From: Myxococcota bacterium
GTDB lineage: Bacteria; Myxococcota_A; UBA9160; PR03
Direction: 5' to 3'
Length of the DNA stretch: 23,127 bases
NCBI GenBank assembly: GCA_030066475.1
Contig: JASJBO010000012.1
Span: forward strand, 1-23,127
Shown here: positions 8,485 to 17,087 of the stretch, one piece after another
Numbering within the stretch: the stretch's first letter is position 1
Layout of the letters: each line of letters starts with the position of its first letter
Notes under the pieces: generated by a model
Told to the model about the DNA's origin: nothing
Database searches by the model: none
What the model saw: only the letters and a program-made list of their open reading frames with translations
Position numbers and translations under genes: made by a program

Positions 8485-11400
8485 ATGACGGTGCAGAACG
8501 CGACGCGTACGACGGACTCCTGGCGGCTCGGGACCGCGCTGCTGGCGCTCACGGTGCTGGCCGCCGCGACGGCCCGGGCGGACGAGAGCGACCAGCTCTA
8601 CCTCGCGGCGATCGAGGCGCCGCTGGGCTCGATCTCGTCGGCGGGCGCGCGCACGACCGCCGTGTACCTGCGCTGGGACCAGCTCGCCGCCAACCTGCCT
8701 CTGGACCTCGAGACCGTCACGCTGCTGCGCGACGGCTCGGAGCTGGCGCGCCTTCCGGCGCGCGGCGTCCTCGCTGAAGAGGAGATCGGCGCGCTCTACG
8801 ACCACCCGTCCGTTCGCACCGCGATGGACCGGCGCAAGCGCGAGATCGTCCGCTGGCTCGACCTCGAAGACCCCGAGACCGCGGTCGACGAGCGCAACTT
8901 CGCCGCGGTGCTGCGCGCGAAGCTGCAGAGCGATCCGCTCTGGTCGTTCCTCGCCGCCCGGATCGACTTCAACGTCGCCCGGGCGCAGCACCGCGGCTAC
9001 CTCGACCGGAGCGTTCCGGCGGGTCCCCACGTGTACGAGCTGCTCGGGGAGTCGGACCGCGGCCGGGTGCGCCTGGGACTGGTGAACGTGCAGGTCGACG
9101 GCCGCGCCGACTTGATCGCGGCGGCTGGCGGGTTCGAGCAGGTCACCCTGGGCCGCTGCGACTCGACCGAGCGCTTCAAGGACCACGGCGCCGTGGCGCT
9201 GGCCTGGCAGCACCCGGGCGGGACGGACGCCGATCGCTATGCGAGCAGCATCCAGATCGCGGGCTACGACCTGTGGCGCACCACCGAGAACGTCGACTCG
9301 CTCACGCCGCGCGACATCCGGGGCCTGGCCGCCGTCGCAGCGCACGACGGGACGGGCAACGTCCAGCTCGCGGGTCTCGAGAAGGTCAACGACCAGCCGA
9401 TCGTGATCACCGGCAGCCCGGCCGACGAGGGCCGCTATCGGGGCTTCAACGCGCCGTTCGCCCAGTTCCTCGAGGCCCGGCCCGAGCTGCTGGCCCGCGG
9501 CGTCTCCCCGGGCGACCAGCGGGGCTACTACCTGGTCGCGCGCAGCCTCACCGGCAACTACGGCGCCACCGCGTCGCTGCTGGTCGAGGTGCCCGACCTG
9601 GTCGCACCGCCCGCGCCTTGGCGCGTGCAGTCGTTCGACGACTTCCAGGAGCGCAAGGTCACGCTGGTCTGGGACCACGTCGACGTGCGCAACTACTACG
9701 AGAGCCACCGCGCCGACCGCGAGTACTGCAACCTCGACAGCGCGCGCCTCGATCGGGAGCTGCGCTACGTGCCCGCGGACGAGAACTGCGAGGACGGCGA
9801 GCCCCTGAGCGTCGACCTCGACGTCGAGCACTACCTCGTCTACCGCTTCCGCGACGCGCAGGAGGCCATCGACTTCTTCGACCGCGACGGCGACGGCTTC
9901 GCCGACGACGACGAGCGCGGGCTGCCGGGCGAGCCGTTCGTCGGCACCTCCTGCGACCCCGCGCAGCCCGCCGCCTCGGGGATCCCGAACTACCTCGTCG
10001 AGGCGGGCCCGATCCCCGCGAGCGCCGCGAAGATCCGCGCCAGTGGCCGCCGGGTGCTCGAGTTCACCGACGACACGCCCGGCAACGTGCTCGGCGACAT
10101 CTACTGGTACCGGATCGCCACGCGCGACCGCGACGGCAACGTGAGCCCGCTCTCGGCGCCGATCCGCGGCGTCGTGGTGAACCGCGGCGCGCCGCCGCGC
10201 GACCAGCTCGACGACCTGGTCGTGGGCGCCCAGGAGTGCGGCTACGAGGTCGCCCCGCTGCCGGCCATCGACCTCGACCGGCCGTTCGCGATCGACGCGA
10301 CGCCGCTGGGCTCGGCGACCTCCCTCCGGCTGTTCTGCGAGAACTTCACGCCCGAGCAGCAGAGCTTCCCGTTCCGCCTGACCCTGCCGATCGTCGAGTC
10401 GAACGGACAGCGCGGGACGGTTCTGTCTCCGACCTCGTGCGCCGCGGTGCAGCAGGGCTGCGACGATCCCTTCGTCCAGCTCAGCTTCCTCGGTCCGGGC
10501 GGGCGGGTGCTCGGCGCCACGAGCTACCCGGCCGCACTGTTCGCCGCCTGCCCGAACGTCAACGTCGAGCTCACCCAGGACTGCAGCGATGCGCTGGTGC
10601 GGCCCTGGGAGCCGGGCGAGGCGCTGCCCGCGGAGCAGGGTCCGATCATCGACCCGAGCGACATGACCGAGTGCGTGAACGTCTATCGCAACGTGGACGG
10701 GACCGACTACCGGCTCGACACGCTCTGCCCGGGCGACGAGCCGCTCGACCTGGGCGGTCTCTTCCCGCGCCAGCGGGCCTGCATCGGCGTCGCTGTCGCC
10801 GACGGCAACGCCAACGCCTCGGCGATCGAGCGCCTGGCGTGCTTCGACCGCCCGGTCGTCCAGCCCGACCCGCCGATCCCCGCGGCGCTCCAGTTCACCG
10901 CGGGCAGCGCGACGGCGCAGGCGGTGTTCTTCCCGCCGGCGCAGGACGCCTCCGGGACGATCGTCGAGTGGTACCAGAACGGAAGGGCGCTCCGGACGCG
11001 CACCTTCACGCCGCATCCCGACCAGCCGGTGGGCCTCGGCGCCGTGGTGCAGGACGTCCACGTCGAGGCCGAGCCGGCGGGCGACGCGTGGCAGCAGGAG
11101 TGGTGCTTCCGCGGCCGCTCGGTCGCGGCCGGCACGCCGCAGGACGGCACCGTGCTGTCCGACTGGTCGCGGCCCTTCTGCGCGGTGCGGCTGCCCGAGG
11201 GCGCGCCCGTCCCCGAGTTCATCCCCTGGCCGAAGGTGGCGCTGCCGCCCCGGGACCCGAACCCGATTCCGGCGCGCTACATGCGCGACGACGAGCTTCC
11301 CATCCTGCTGCTGACGCCCCAGCCCGTGCCGCTCGTCGAAGACGTGTGCATGGAGGTCGCGCCGGCCTGCGATCCGGACGACCCGGGTATCAGCCCGGAG

Positions 11401-11823
11401 CAGCTCGACCAGCCCTGCTTCGGGTTCACGGGCGACGTCCCGATCGGCTCCCAGTGCGACGACTTCTGTGACCGTGTCAGTGCAGCGTTGGCCGGCGAGC
11501 TCGGCTTCGTCGTGTACCGGCAGTTCCGCGCGAACCCCGGCGCCTCGCCGTCCGAGTTCGTCCAGGTCTCGCCGCTGATCGACCGCGCCTTCTGCGAGAC
11601 CGGCTACGAGGCGGGCGAGCCGGCCGGGCGGCTGGTGGATCCGTTCGTCGAGGCGCTCGACGTCGAGACGCCCAGCGAGCCGGCCTGGCACGGCAACCGG
11701 CTCGTGTTCGCGGATCGCTACCCGCACAAGACGGGTCTGCAGTACCGCTACCAGCTCGTCTACCTCGACGGGCAGGGGGCGATCACCCGCTACCGCTTCT
11801 CCGACTGGGTGGGGGCCTTCTGA
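8485..11823 (+). CDS. Large secreted protein with fibronectin-III-like segments, unknown function
   Basis: A 1112-residue protein starting five bases after the preceding stop, with GAGGA overlapping that stop. A signal peptide is clear: WRLGTALLALTVLAAAT core and an A-R-A cleavage site at about residue 32. The N-terminal third has a charged helical stretch (MDRRKREIVRWLDLEDPE). From about residue 373, APPAPWRVQSFDDFQERKVTLVW and, later, IATRDRDGNVSPLSAP look like the first and last strands of a fibronectin type III-like domain. Between them is a calcium-loop-like DRDGDGFADDDE at 466-477. The C-terminal half has many cysteines (TSCDP, CPNVN, QDCSD, EWCFRG), suggesting disulphides in an oxidising compartment. 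No enzyme motif or membrane anchor is visible. Its stop overlaps the next ATG (TGATG, 11821-11825), so the two products are probably made in fixed ratio. Confidence 0.78.
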   Translation: MTVQNATRTTDSWRLGTALLALTVLAAATARADESDQLYLAAIEAPLGSISSAGARTTAVYLRWDQLAANLPLDLETVTLLRDGSELARLPARGVLAEEEIGALYDHPSVRTAMDRRKREIVRWLDLEDPETAVDERNFAAVLRAKLQSDPLWSFLAARIDFNVARAQHRGYLDRSVPAGPHVYELLGESDRGRVRLGLVNVQVDGRADLIAAAGGFEQVTLGRCDSTERFKDHGAVALAWQHPGGTDADRYASSIQIAGYDLWRTTENVDSLTPRDIRGLAAVAAHDGTGNVQLAGLEKVNDQPIVITGSPADEGRYRGFNAPFAQFLEARPELLARGVSPGDQRGYYLVARSLTGNYGATASLLVEVPDLVAPPAPWRVQSFDDFQERKVTLVWDHVDVRNYYESHRADREYCNLDSARLDRELRYVPADENCEDGEPLSVDLDVEHYLVYRFRDAQEAIDFFDRDGDGFADDDERGLPGEPFVGTSCDPAQPAASGIPNYLVEAGPIPASAAKIRASGRRVLEFTDDTPGNVLGDIYWYRIATRDRDGNVSPLSAPIRGVVVNRGAPPRDQLDDLVVGAQECGYEVAPLPAIDLDRPFAIDATPLGSATSLRLFCENFTPEQQSFPFRLTLPIVESNGQRGTVLSPTSCAAVQQGCDDPFVQLSFLGPGGRVLGATSYPAALFAACPNVNVELTQDCSDALVRPWEPGEALPAEQGPIIDPSDMTECVNVYRNVDGTDYRLDTLCPGDEPLDLGGLFPRQRACIGVAVADGNANASAIERLACFDRPVVQPDPPIPAALQFTAGSATAQAVFFPPAQDASGTIVEWYQNGRALRTRTFTPHPDQPVGLGAVVQDVHVEAEPAGDAWQQEWCFRGRSVAAGTPQDGTVLSDWSRPFCAVRLPEGAPVPEFIPWPKVALPPRDPNPIPARYMRDDELPILLLTPQPVPLVEDVCMEVAPACDPDDPGISPEQLDQPCFGFTGDVPIGSQCDDFCDRVSAALAGELGFVVYRQFRANPGASPSEFVQVSPLIDRAFCETGYEAGEPAGRLVDPFVEALDVETPSEPAWHGNRLVFADRYPHKTGLQYRYQLVYLDGQGAITRYRFSDWVGAF

Positions 11824-14800
11824 TGCGTTCGCTTCACCGGACTCTGCTCGCGCTCGCGTGGATCTCGCTGGCGGGGGCCGCCCAGGGGCAGCCGAGTGCG
11901 CTGTTCGCGGGCACGACCGCCGACGTGTGGCTGCTGTCGTCCGACGGCGAGACGGCCGCCGCGTACCCCGTGTCGAGCGGCACCTGGACGGAGAGCATCA
12001 CGCCCACGGGCCTGAGCTTCGAGGTCGATCACCAGCGCGGCACGACTTCGATCGCGGCGAATCCCTTCGCCTTCGCGGCCGTCCTGGTCAACCAGACCCA
12101 GCAGAGCCTGCCGGTGCTCGACCGCAGCATCCCGCCGCTCTCGCTGCGCGGTCTCTCGGGTGCGCTCGGCGACGAGGGCACCACGCAGAACCCGGCCGTC
12201 GCGCTCGCGCCCGACGCCGGCACCTACTCGGAGACGATCCGGGTGACGCTGCGGGCAGTGCCGCCGCCCGGCCGCAGCGGGCCCGACGTGCTGATCCTGG
12301 CCTGGCGCGACCCGGCGGAGCCCGCCTTCTCCTCGATCAGCGGGACGCTCGACGATCCGCCGGAGCAGGAGTTCTTCTTCGTGCGCGACGGCGACCACCG
12401 GCTGCTCTACTTCGCACAGGCGCAGGACGGGGCGCTGTTCCGCTCCTCGCCGGTCGAGGCGTCCACCTGGACCCTCGCGGGCGCGGGCCCGATCACGCGC
12501 GACACGGACGGCGACGGCGTGCCCGACCTCGTCGAGGCCGAGACCGGCATGGACCCGCTCGCCGACGACCTGCTGGCCGACCGCGACGGCGACGGCTGGA
12601 CCGACTTCGAGGAGATCGCGCGCGGCGCGGACCCGGACGACGCGGCCGACGACCCGCTCTCGGACGGCCGCGACAGCGACGACGACGGCTGGAGCGACTG
12701 GGACGAGGCGCGGCGCGGCACCGACCCGCGCGACCCGCCCGAGCTGCGCGAGCTCGGCGACACGCCGACCGCACGCCGCCTGATGGAGGTCGAGTACGTG
12801 TGGGACGGCGACGTCTGGCGAGACGAGCGACGGACCGTGCGCCAGACCGACGTGAGCGCGCTCGCCGTGCGGACGCCGTCCTGGCAGGTGCTCTACGACG
12901 AGTTCGCGCTGCCGGACGCCGAGACGCTGGCGGCGCTGGACCTCGAGCCGGTCGACCTGCCGATCTACCGCCGCTTCGACGTGGCCGCGTCGGCGCTGTC
13001 GCTGGGACAGCTCCCGCCGCTGCGCACGCCGGCCGGAGAGCCCAACCTGGTGAGCGCCCGGCAGGGCGACCCGCGGGTCGCCGGGGGCGAGACGCACTGG
13101 ATCGTCAAGAGCTGGGTCGACGCCCGGCCCGACGCGCATCCCGGCGCGGTGGTCGACTTCCTGGCGGCGGACCGCCGCAGCTTCACGACCACCCAGGAGT
13201 GGCTCGACGCCTACGTCGAGTACCTCGACGCGACGCTCGTGCAGCAGGTCGACGTGGACCTGGGCCCCGACACGGGTCTCGGCATGGCACTGCTCGAGGC
13301 GGCCGTCGCGTGGTTCGCGCAGCTCACCGAGGGCGGTCTGGTGACGCTCGGCGAGGCGATGTCGTTCGAGCCGACCGACGCCGTGATCGCGCTCGCCACC
13401 GCCATCGGCCCGCGCGAGGACCCGGACACCGGCGCCCAGACCGACCCGGGACGCTCGCTGTCCGAGCTCCACGCCGAGTACGCGGCCCTGGCGCAGCGCG
13501 ATCTCCCCGACTTCGCGGCCGCGGTGGCGGCGATCTACGCGAGCGCGCCCGAGGACCTGCCGGAGCGCACCACGACGCGCTCGGTGGCCGCGCTGCTCCA
13601 GGGCCCGGCGCACGACGACGAGCCGGCGGCGGCCTACGCGGCGCGCCTGCTGGCGACCCTGCCGCTGGCCGCCGTCGACGCGCTGGCGCCTGCGGACCGC
13701 GGCGAGCTGCTGAGCCCGGGCGGCGACGCGGACCTGGACGGCCTGACCAACGCGGACGAGCTCGCCAGCGCGCCCGAGGGCGCGGTGGCGGGCGCCGTCG
13801 ACGCCGATGACAGCGACGGCGACGGCCTCGGCGACGCCGCCGACCCGTGCCCCGCGCAGCCCGACAACGGCTGCCTCAACGAGGGCCCGCTGCGGGCCGA
13901 CGCCGACGGCGACGGTGTGATCGATCCGCTCGACAACTGCCTGAACGACGCGAATCCGGATCAGCGCGACGCCAACGACGACGGGGTGGGCGACGCCTGC
14001 CGCGGCTTCGCGAACATCCTGACGCCGGTCTTCAACCCGATCGTGCTGCCGGGCGGCAGCGTCGAGTTCACGAGCATCGAGACCGAACGTGCCGCCACGC
14101 CGCCGCTCCGCTACCAGTGGCTGTTCTCGGGCGGGCTGCCCACGCTCTCCGATCCGAATCCCGGGCCGGTGGTGTTCCCGAGCCCCGGGATCTACACGGT
14201 CCGGCTCGCCGTCGTGGACGGCGACGACGAGCGCAGCCTCGACACCCGGATCGTGACGGTCGCCGGCGCGATGCCCAGCGTCGAGGCCGGCGGTCCGTAC
14301 GCCGCGGTCGAGGGCCAGTCGGTCGTGCTCACCGCGTCGGCCTCGAGCCCCAACGGCGCGATCGCGAGCTACGCCTGGGAGCTCGGCGACGGCCAGCAGG
14401 CCGCGGGCAACCCCGTGCAGCACGTCTACGACCAGGACGGCCTGTACCAGGCGGAGGTCACGGCGGACGACGGGGTCGCCACGGCGTCCGACGGCGCCCA
14501 GGTAGTGGTCGCCGACACGGCGCCGAGCGCGGCGGCCAGCGCCGACCGCGCGGCGGGCATCGCGCCGCTCGCGGTCGGCTTCCAGGACCGGTCGCTGCCG
14601 GGACACGACCCGATCGCGAGCCTGGAGTGGAGCTTCGGCGACGGCTCGCCGAACGTCTCCGAGCCGAGCCCGCTGCACACCTACACGAGCCAGGGCGTGT
14701 TCACGGCGCGCCTCGAGGTGCGCGACGACGACGGCTCGAGCGACGCGGCGGCGCTCGAGATCGTGGTCGCCTCGCCGCTCGACCCGGGCGTCGACCGCGA

Positions 14801-15956
14801 CGCCGATGGCATGGGCGACCCCTGGGAGGAGGCCAACGGCCTCGTGGTGGGCGTGAACGACTCCGGTCTCGACCCCGACGGGGACGGCTTCGACAACGGC
14901 GCCGAGTGCGGCGCGGGCACCGACCCGCAGGACCGCGGCGACGCGCCGGCCGGCCCCCCCGGCCTGCCCTACGCGATGTTCCGCGACGACTTCGGCGACG
15001 CCACGACCGACGACCGCTGGACCGAGAGCGCCACCACGCCGGGCGCGGAGCGCCGCCTGAGCGAGCCGGGCTCGGGACTCGAGGTGCGGGTCGAGCCGCC
15101 CGACGAGATCGCCTGCTCGACCACCGGCCTGCTCGGCCAGCCCGCGTTCGACGCGGCGGCCGCCGGCCTGCACTGGCGCGCGCGCGCGGCGGGCGGGCAG
15201 CGCTTCTGCGTGGGGCTGGTCGCGGACGTCGATCCCGACCGGCGCATCGAGATCTGCCGGGAAGCCGGCGGCGCGGTCGTGACCCGGACGTGGGACGAGG
15301 GGCTTCCCACCGCGCTGCCGGCGCCCGGCGCCTCGATCCCGAGCGGCGCGCTCACCGACGTGCGCCTGGCCAAGCGGGGCGACGAGTACACGCTGCTGTT
15401 CGGCGGCGGCGTCGCCAGCACGGTCGCGTACCCCGCGCTGGGCGACACCGGGCTGCGTCCCTTCCTGCTGTTCGAGACCTGCCAGCGCGACGAGGCGCTC
15501 GCGGTCGACGTCGAGCTGGTGGAGGTGCTGCTCGACCGCGACGCCGACGCGCTGCCCGACGCGCTCGAGGACCCCGACGGCAACGGCCGCCGCGACGGCG
15601 GCGAGAGCGACCCGCTCGACCCCGAGACCGACGGCGACCGCGTGGTCGACGGCTTCGACAACTGCACGCTCCTGGCCAACGAGAGCCAGACCGACAGCGA
15701 CGGCGACGGCATCGGCAACGCCTGCGACCAGGACTACGACGGCAACGGCGCGGTGGGGATCTCGGACTTCAGCCTGCTGCGCGGCGCCTTCGGGAGCGCC
15801 GCCGGCGGCGCGGGCTTCGATCCCGACATCGACGCGGACGACAACGGCGGGATCGGCATCTCCGACTTCAGCCGGCTGCGCGGCGCCTTCGGTGGCACAC
15901 CGGGACCGACGGGGTTCGCGTGCACCGACACCGTGGAGTGCCCGGCGGCGCCCTGA
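11823..15956 (+). CDS. Large secreted modular protein: thrombospondin-3-type calcium repeats, three PKD domains, jelly-roll-like domain and dockerin-like C-terminus
   Basis: A 1377-residue protein with a signal peptide (MRSLHRTLLALAWISLAGAAQGQ, cleavage near 22). GTYSETIRVTL near 138-148 resembles a chitobiase/HEX C-terminal-like strand pair. DTDGDGVPD starting at 227 opens the first run of thrombospondin-3-type calcium loops (227 to ~308); a second is at ~635-728. Three PKD domains follow at about 733-818, 819-899 and 900-984, with the typical SYAWELGDG and SLEWSFGDG strands. More calcium loops sit at 992-1040, then a beta-sandwich of about 190 residues starting FRDDFGDATTDDRW, then a last calcium run from ~1239. 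The C-terminus (1304 to ~1357) has two copies of a DxDGNG...ISDFxxLRGAFG unit, like a type I dockerin pair. The protein is extracellular, calcium-dependent and probably adhesive or scaffolding (inference). It has no catalytic motif I can name. Confidence 0.85.
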   Translation: MRSLHRTLLALAWISLAGAAQGQPSALFAGTTADVWLLSSDGETAAAYPVSSGTWTESITPTGLSFEVDHQRGTTSIAANPFAFAAVLVNQTQQSLPVLDRSIPPLSLRGLSGALGDEGTTQNPAVALAPDAGTYSETIRVTLRAVPPPGRSGPDVLILAWRDPAEPAFSSISGTLDDPPEQEFFFVRDGDHRLLYFAQAQDGALFRSSPVEASTWTLAGAGPITRDTDGDGVPDLVEAETGMDPLADDLLADRDGDGWTDFEEIARGADPDDAADDPLSDGRDSDDDGWSDWDEARRGTDPRDPPELRELGDTPTARRLMEVEYVWDGDVWRDERRTVRQTDVSALAVRTPSWQVLYDEFALPDAETLAALDLEPVDLPIYRRFDVAASALSLGQLPPLRTPAGEPNLVSARQGDPRVAGGETHWIVKSWVDARPDAHPGAVVDFLAADRRSFTTTQEWLDAYVEYLDATLVQQVDVDLGPDTGLGMALLEAAVAWFAQLTEGGLVTLGEAMSFEPTDAVIALATAIGPREDPDTGAQTDPGRSLSELHAEYAALAQRDLPDFAAAVAAIYASAPEDLPERTTTRSVAALLQGPAHDDEPAAAYAARLLATLPLAAVDALAPADRGELLSPGGDADLDGLTNADELASAPEGAVAGAVDADDSDGDGLGDAADPCPAQPDNGCLNEGPLRADADGDGVIDPLDNCLNDANPDQRDANDDGVGDACRGFANILTPVFNPIVLPGGSVEFTSIETERAATPPLRYQWLFSGGLPTLSDPNPGPVVFPSPGIYTVRLAVVDGDDERSLDTRIVTVAGAMPSVEAGGPYAAVEGQSVVLTASASSPNGAIASYAWELGDGQQAAGNPVQHVYDQDGLYQAEVTADDGVATASDGAQVVVADTAPSAAASADRAAGIAPLAVGFQDRSLPGHDPIASLEWSFGDGSPNVSEPSPLHTYTSQGVFTARLEVRDDDGSSDAAALEIVVASPLDPGVDRDADGMGDPWEEANGLVVGVNDSGLDPDGDGFDNGAECGAGTDPQDRGDAPAGPPGLPYAMFRDDFGDATTDDRWTESATTPGAERRLSEPGSGLEVRVEPPDEIACSTTGLLGQPAFDAAAAGLHWRARAAGGQRFCVGLVADVDPDRRIEICREAGGAVVTRTWDEGLPTALPAPGASIPSGALTDVRLAKRGDEYTLLFGGGVASTVAYPALGDTGLRPFLLFETCQRDEALAVDVELVEVLLDRDADALPDALEDPDGNGRRDGGESDPLDPETDGDRVVDGFDNCTLLANESQTDSDGDGIGNACDQDYDGNGAVGISDFSLLRGAFGSAAGGAGFDPDIDADDNGGIGISDFSRLRGAFGGTPGPTGFACTDTVECPAAP
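15732..15893 (+). repeat. Two dockerin-like EF-hand units near-identical at DNA level
   Basis: Within the 3' end of the preceding gene, 15759-15794 and 15858-15893 match in 33 of 36 bases. Both encode ISDFxxLRGAFG, each preceded by an Asp/Asn-rich calcium loop (DYDGNGAV and DIDADDNGGI). The copies are 99 bases (33 residues) apart. This is the paired calcium-loop/helix arrangement of type I dockerins. No cohesin domain is recognisable in the window. Confidence 0.7.
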
Positions 15957-15963
15957 GGGAGGG

Positions 15964-17070
15964 ATGGAACGGCGCGAGGTCACGGCGAGGCTGCGCGCTG
16001 CCTGGGCCGGCGCCGCGGCGGGACGCGGGCGCTCGGTGCTGGTCACCGGCGAGGCGGGCCTCGGCAAGACGCACGTGCTGCGCCGGTTTGCGACCGAGTG
16101 CGAGGCGCGCGGCGCCGCGGTGCTGGCGAGCGAGCTGCCCGAGGGCGGCGGCGCGGCGCCCTACGCCATGTGGTCGCAGCTGGTGCGGGCGCATGCGGCG
16201 TGCGCCGGCGAGGCGGCGCTGCGCGACGCGCTCGGGGCCGGGGCCGCAGACGTCGCCCGCATCGTGCCCGAGCTCGAGATCGCGACCTCCGGCGGGGCGG
16301 GCGGCACGGACGCGCGCCCGGCGCGGCTGCGCCTGCTGGAGGCGCTGCGCCGCTTCCTGCGCCGCGCCGCCGCGCGTGCGCCCGTCCTGCTGGTGCTCGA
16401 CGACCTGCAGCGCGCCGACCGCCCGTCGCTGCGGGCGCTCGAGCTCTGCGCGCGCGAGCTGCGCGGGGCGCGCGTGCTGCTGCTCGGCGCGTTCCGGCGC
16501 GACGAGGTGATGGAGGGCGGGCATCCGCTCGCCGCGACCCTCGAGCAGCTCGCGCGCGACCCGGCCGACGCGGTGCTGCCGCTGCGCCGGCTCGACCGCG
16601 ACGGCGTCCGCACGCTGGCGGCGGAGCACGGCGCCGGCGCACTCGACGCCGCCCGGCTCCGGACCCTCTGCCAGCGCAGCGGCGGCAACCCGCTGTTCGC
16701 GCTCGAGCTGCTCGGCGCGGCGGCCGGGACGAAGCGGGCCGGCATCGGCACGCGCCCCGTGCCCGCGCGCGCGCGGCGCATGATCGACGGGCGGCTGCGC
16801 CGGCTCGACCGCGGCTGTCGCCGCATGCTCCAGGTCGCGGCCGCCACGGGACCCGCGGTCGACCCCGCCCGGCTCGCCGCCCTGCTCGAGGGCGAGGCCA
16901 CCGAGCTGCGCGACTGGCTCGACGAGGCGCTGGCCGCCGACCTGCTCGAGCCGCTGCCCGGAGCGCGCCGGCGCTACCGGTTCGCCCACGGCCTGGTCCG
17001 CGAGGTGCTGCGGCGCTCGCTGCCACTGGCCGAGCGCGGCGACCTGCTGCACCGCAGCCCGAGGCCTTGA
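15964..17070 (+). pseudogene. STAND/LuxR-type (LAL, AAA_16) ATPase, apparently truncated after the ATPase module
   Basis: A 368-residue ORF starting eight bases after the previous stop, with GAGGGAGGG directly before ATG 15964. Walker A is GEAGLGKT at 29-36. Walker B is VLLVLDDLQRAD at 141-152, the DDLxxAD form typical of LAL regulators and ATPase-linked cyclases. QRSGGNPLFALEL near 238 and RYRFAHGLVREVLRRSL near 338 are further family landmarks. Relatives normally continue after 'FAHxLVRExL...LH' with several hundred residues of TPR-like repeats and an output domain such as a LuxR helix-turn-helix. Here the reading frame ends at once with SPRP. In the adjacent frame the bases after LHR read EALTLPD, like the normal 'AEAL' continuation, so a one-base shift near 17057-17060 is possible. 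The acyl-CoA dehydrogenase relic starts 20 bases after the stop. Either a broken regulator or, less likely, a genuine short ATPase. Confidence 0.7.
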
Positions 17071-17087
17071 CGCTCCCCGACACGTCC

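Noticed and set aside
12501..12760. Repeated GACGGCGACGGC-type DNA as a possible repeat array or CRISPR-like element
   Set aside because: It encodes Asp-rich thrombospondin-3-type calcium loops in frame; there are no regular spacers or conserved non-coding repeats.
11790..16067. Minus-strand open frame of over 1400 codons opposite the third secreted-protein gene
   Set aside because: It is an antisense shadow of the calcium-repeat and PKD coding sequence; its composition is arginine/valine/alanine-rich and no motif is visible.
17071..17087. Terminator between the convergent ATPase and propeller genes
   Set aside because: The gap is 17 bases and shows no hairpin followed by a T-run on either strand.
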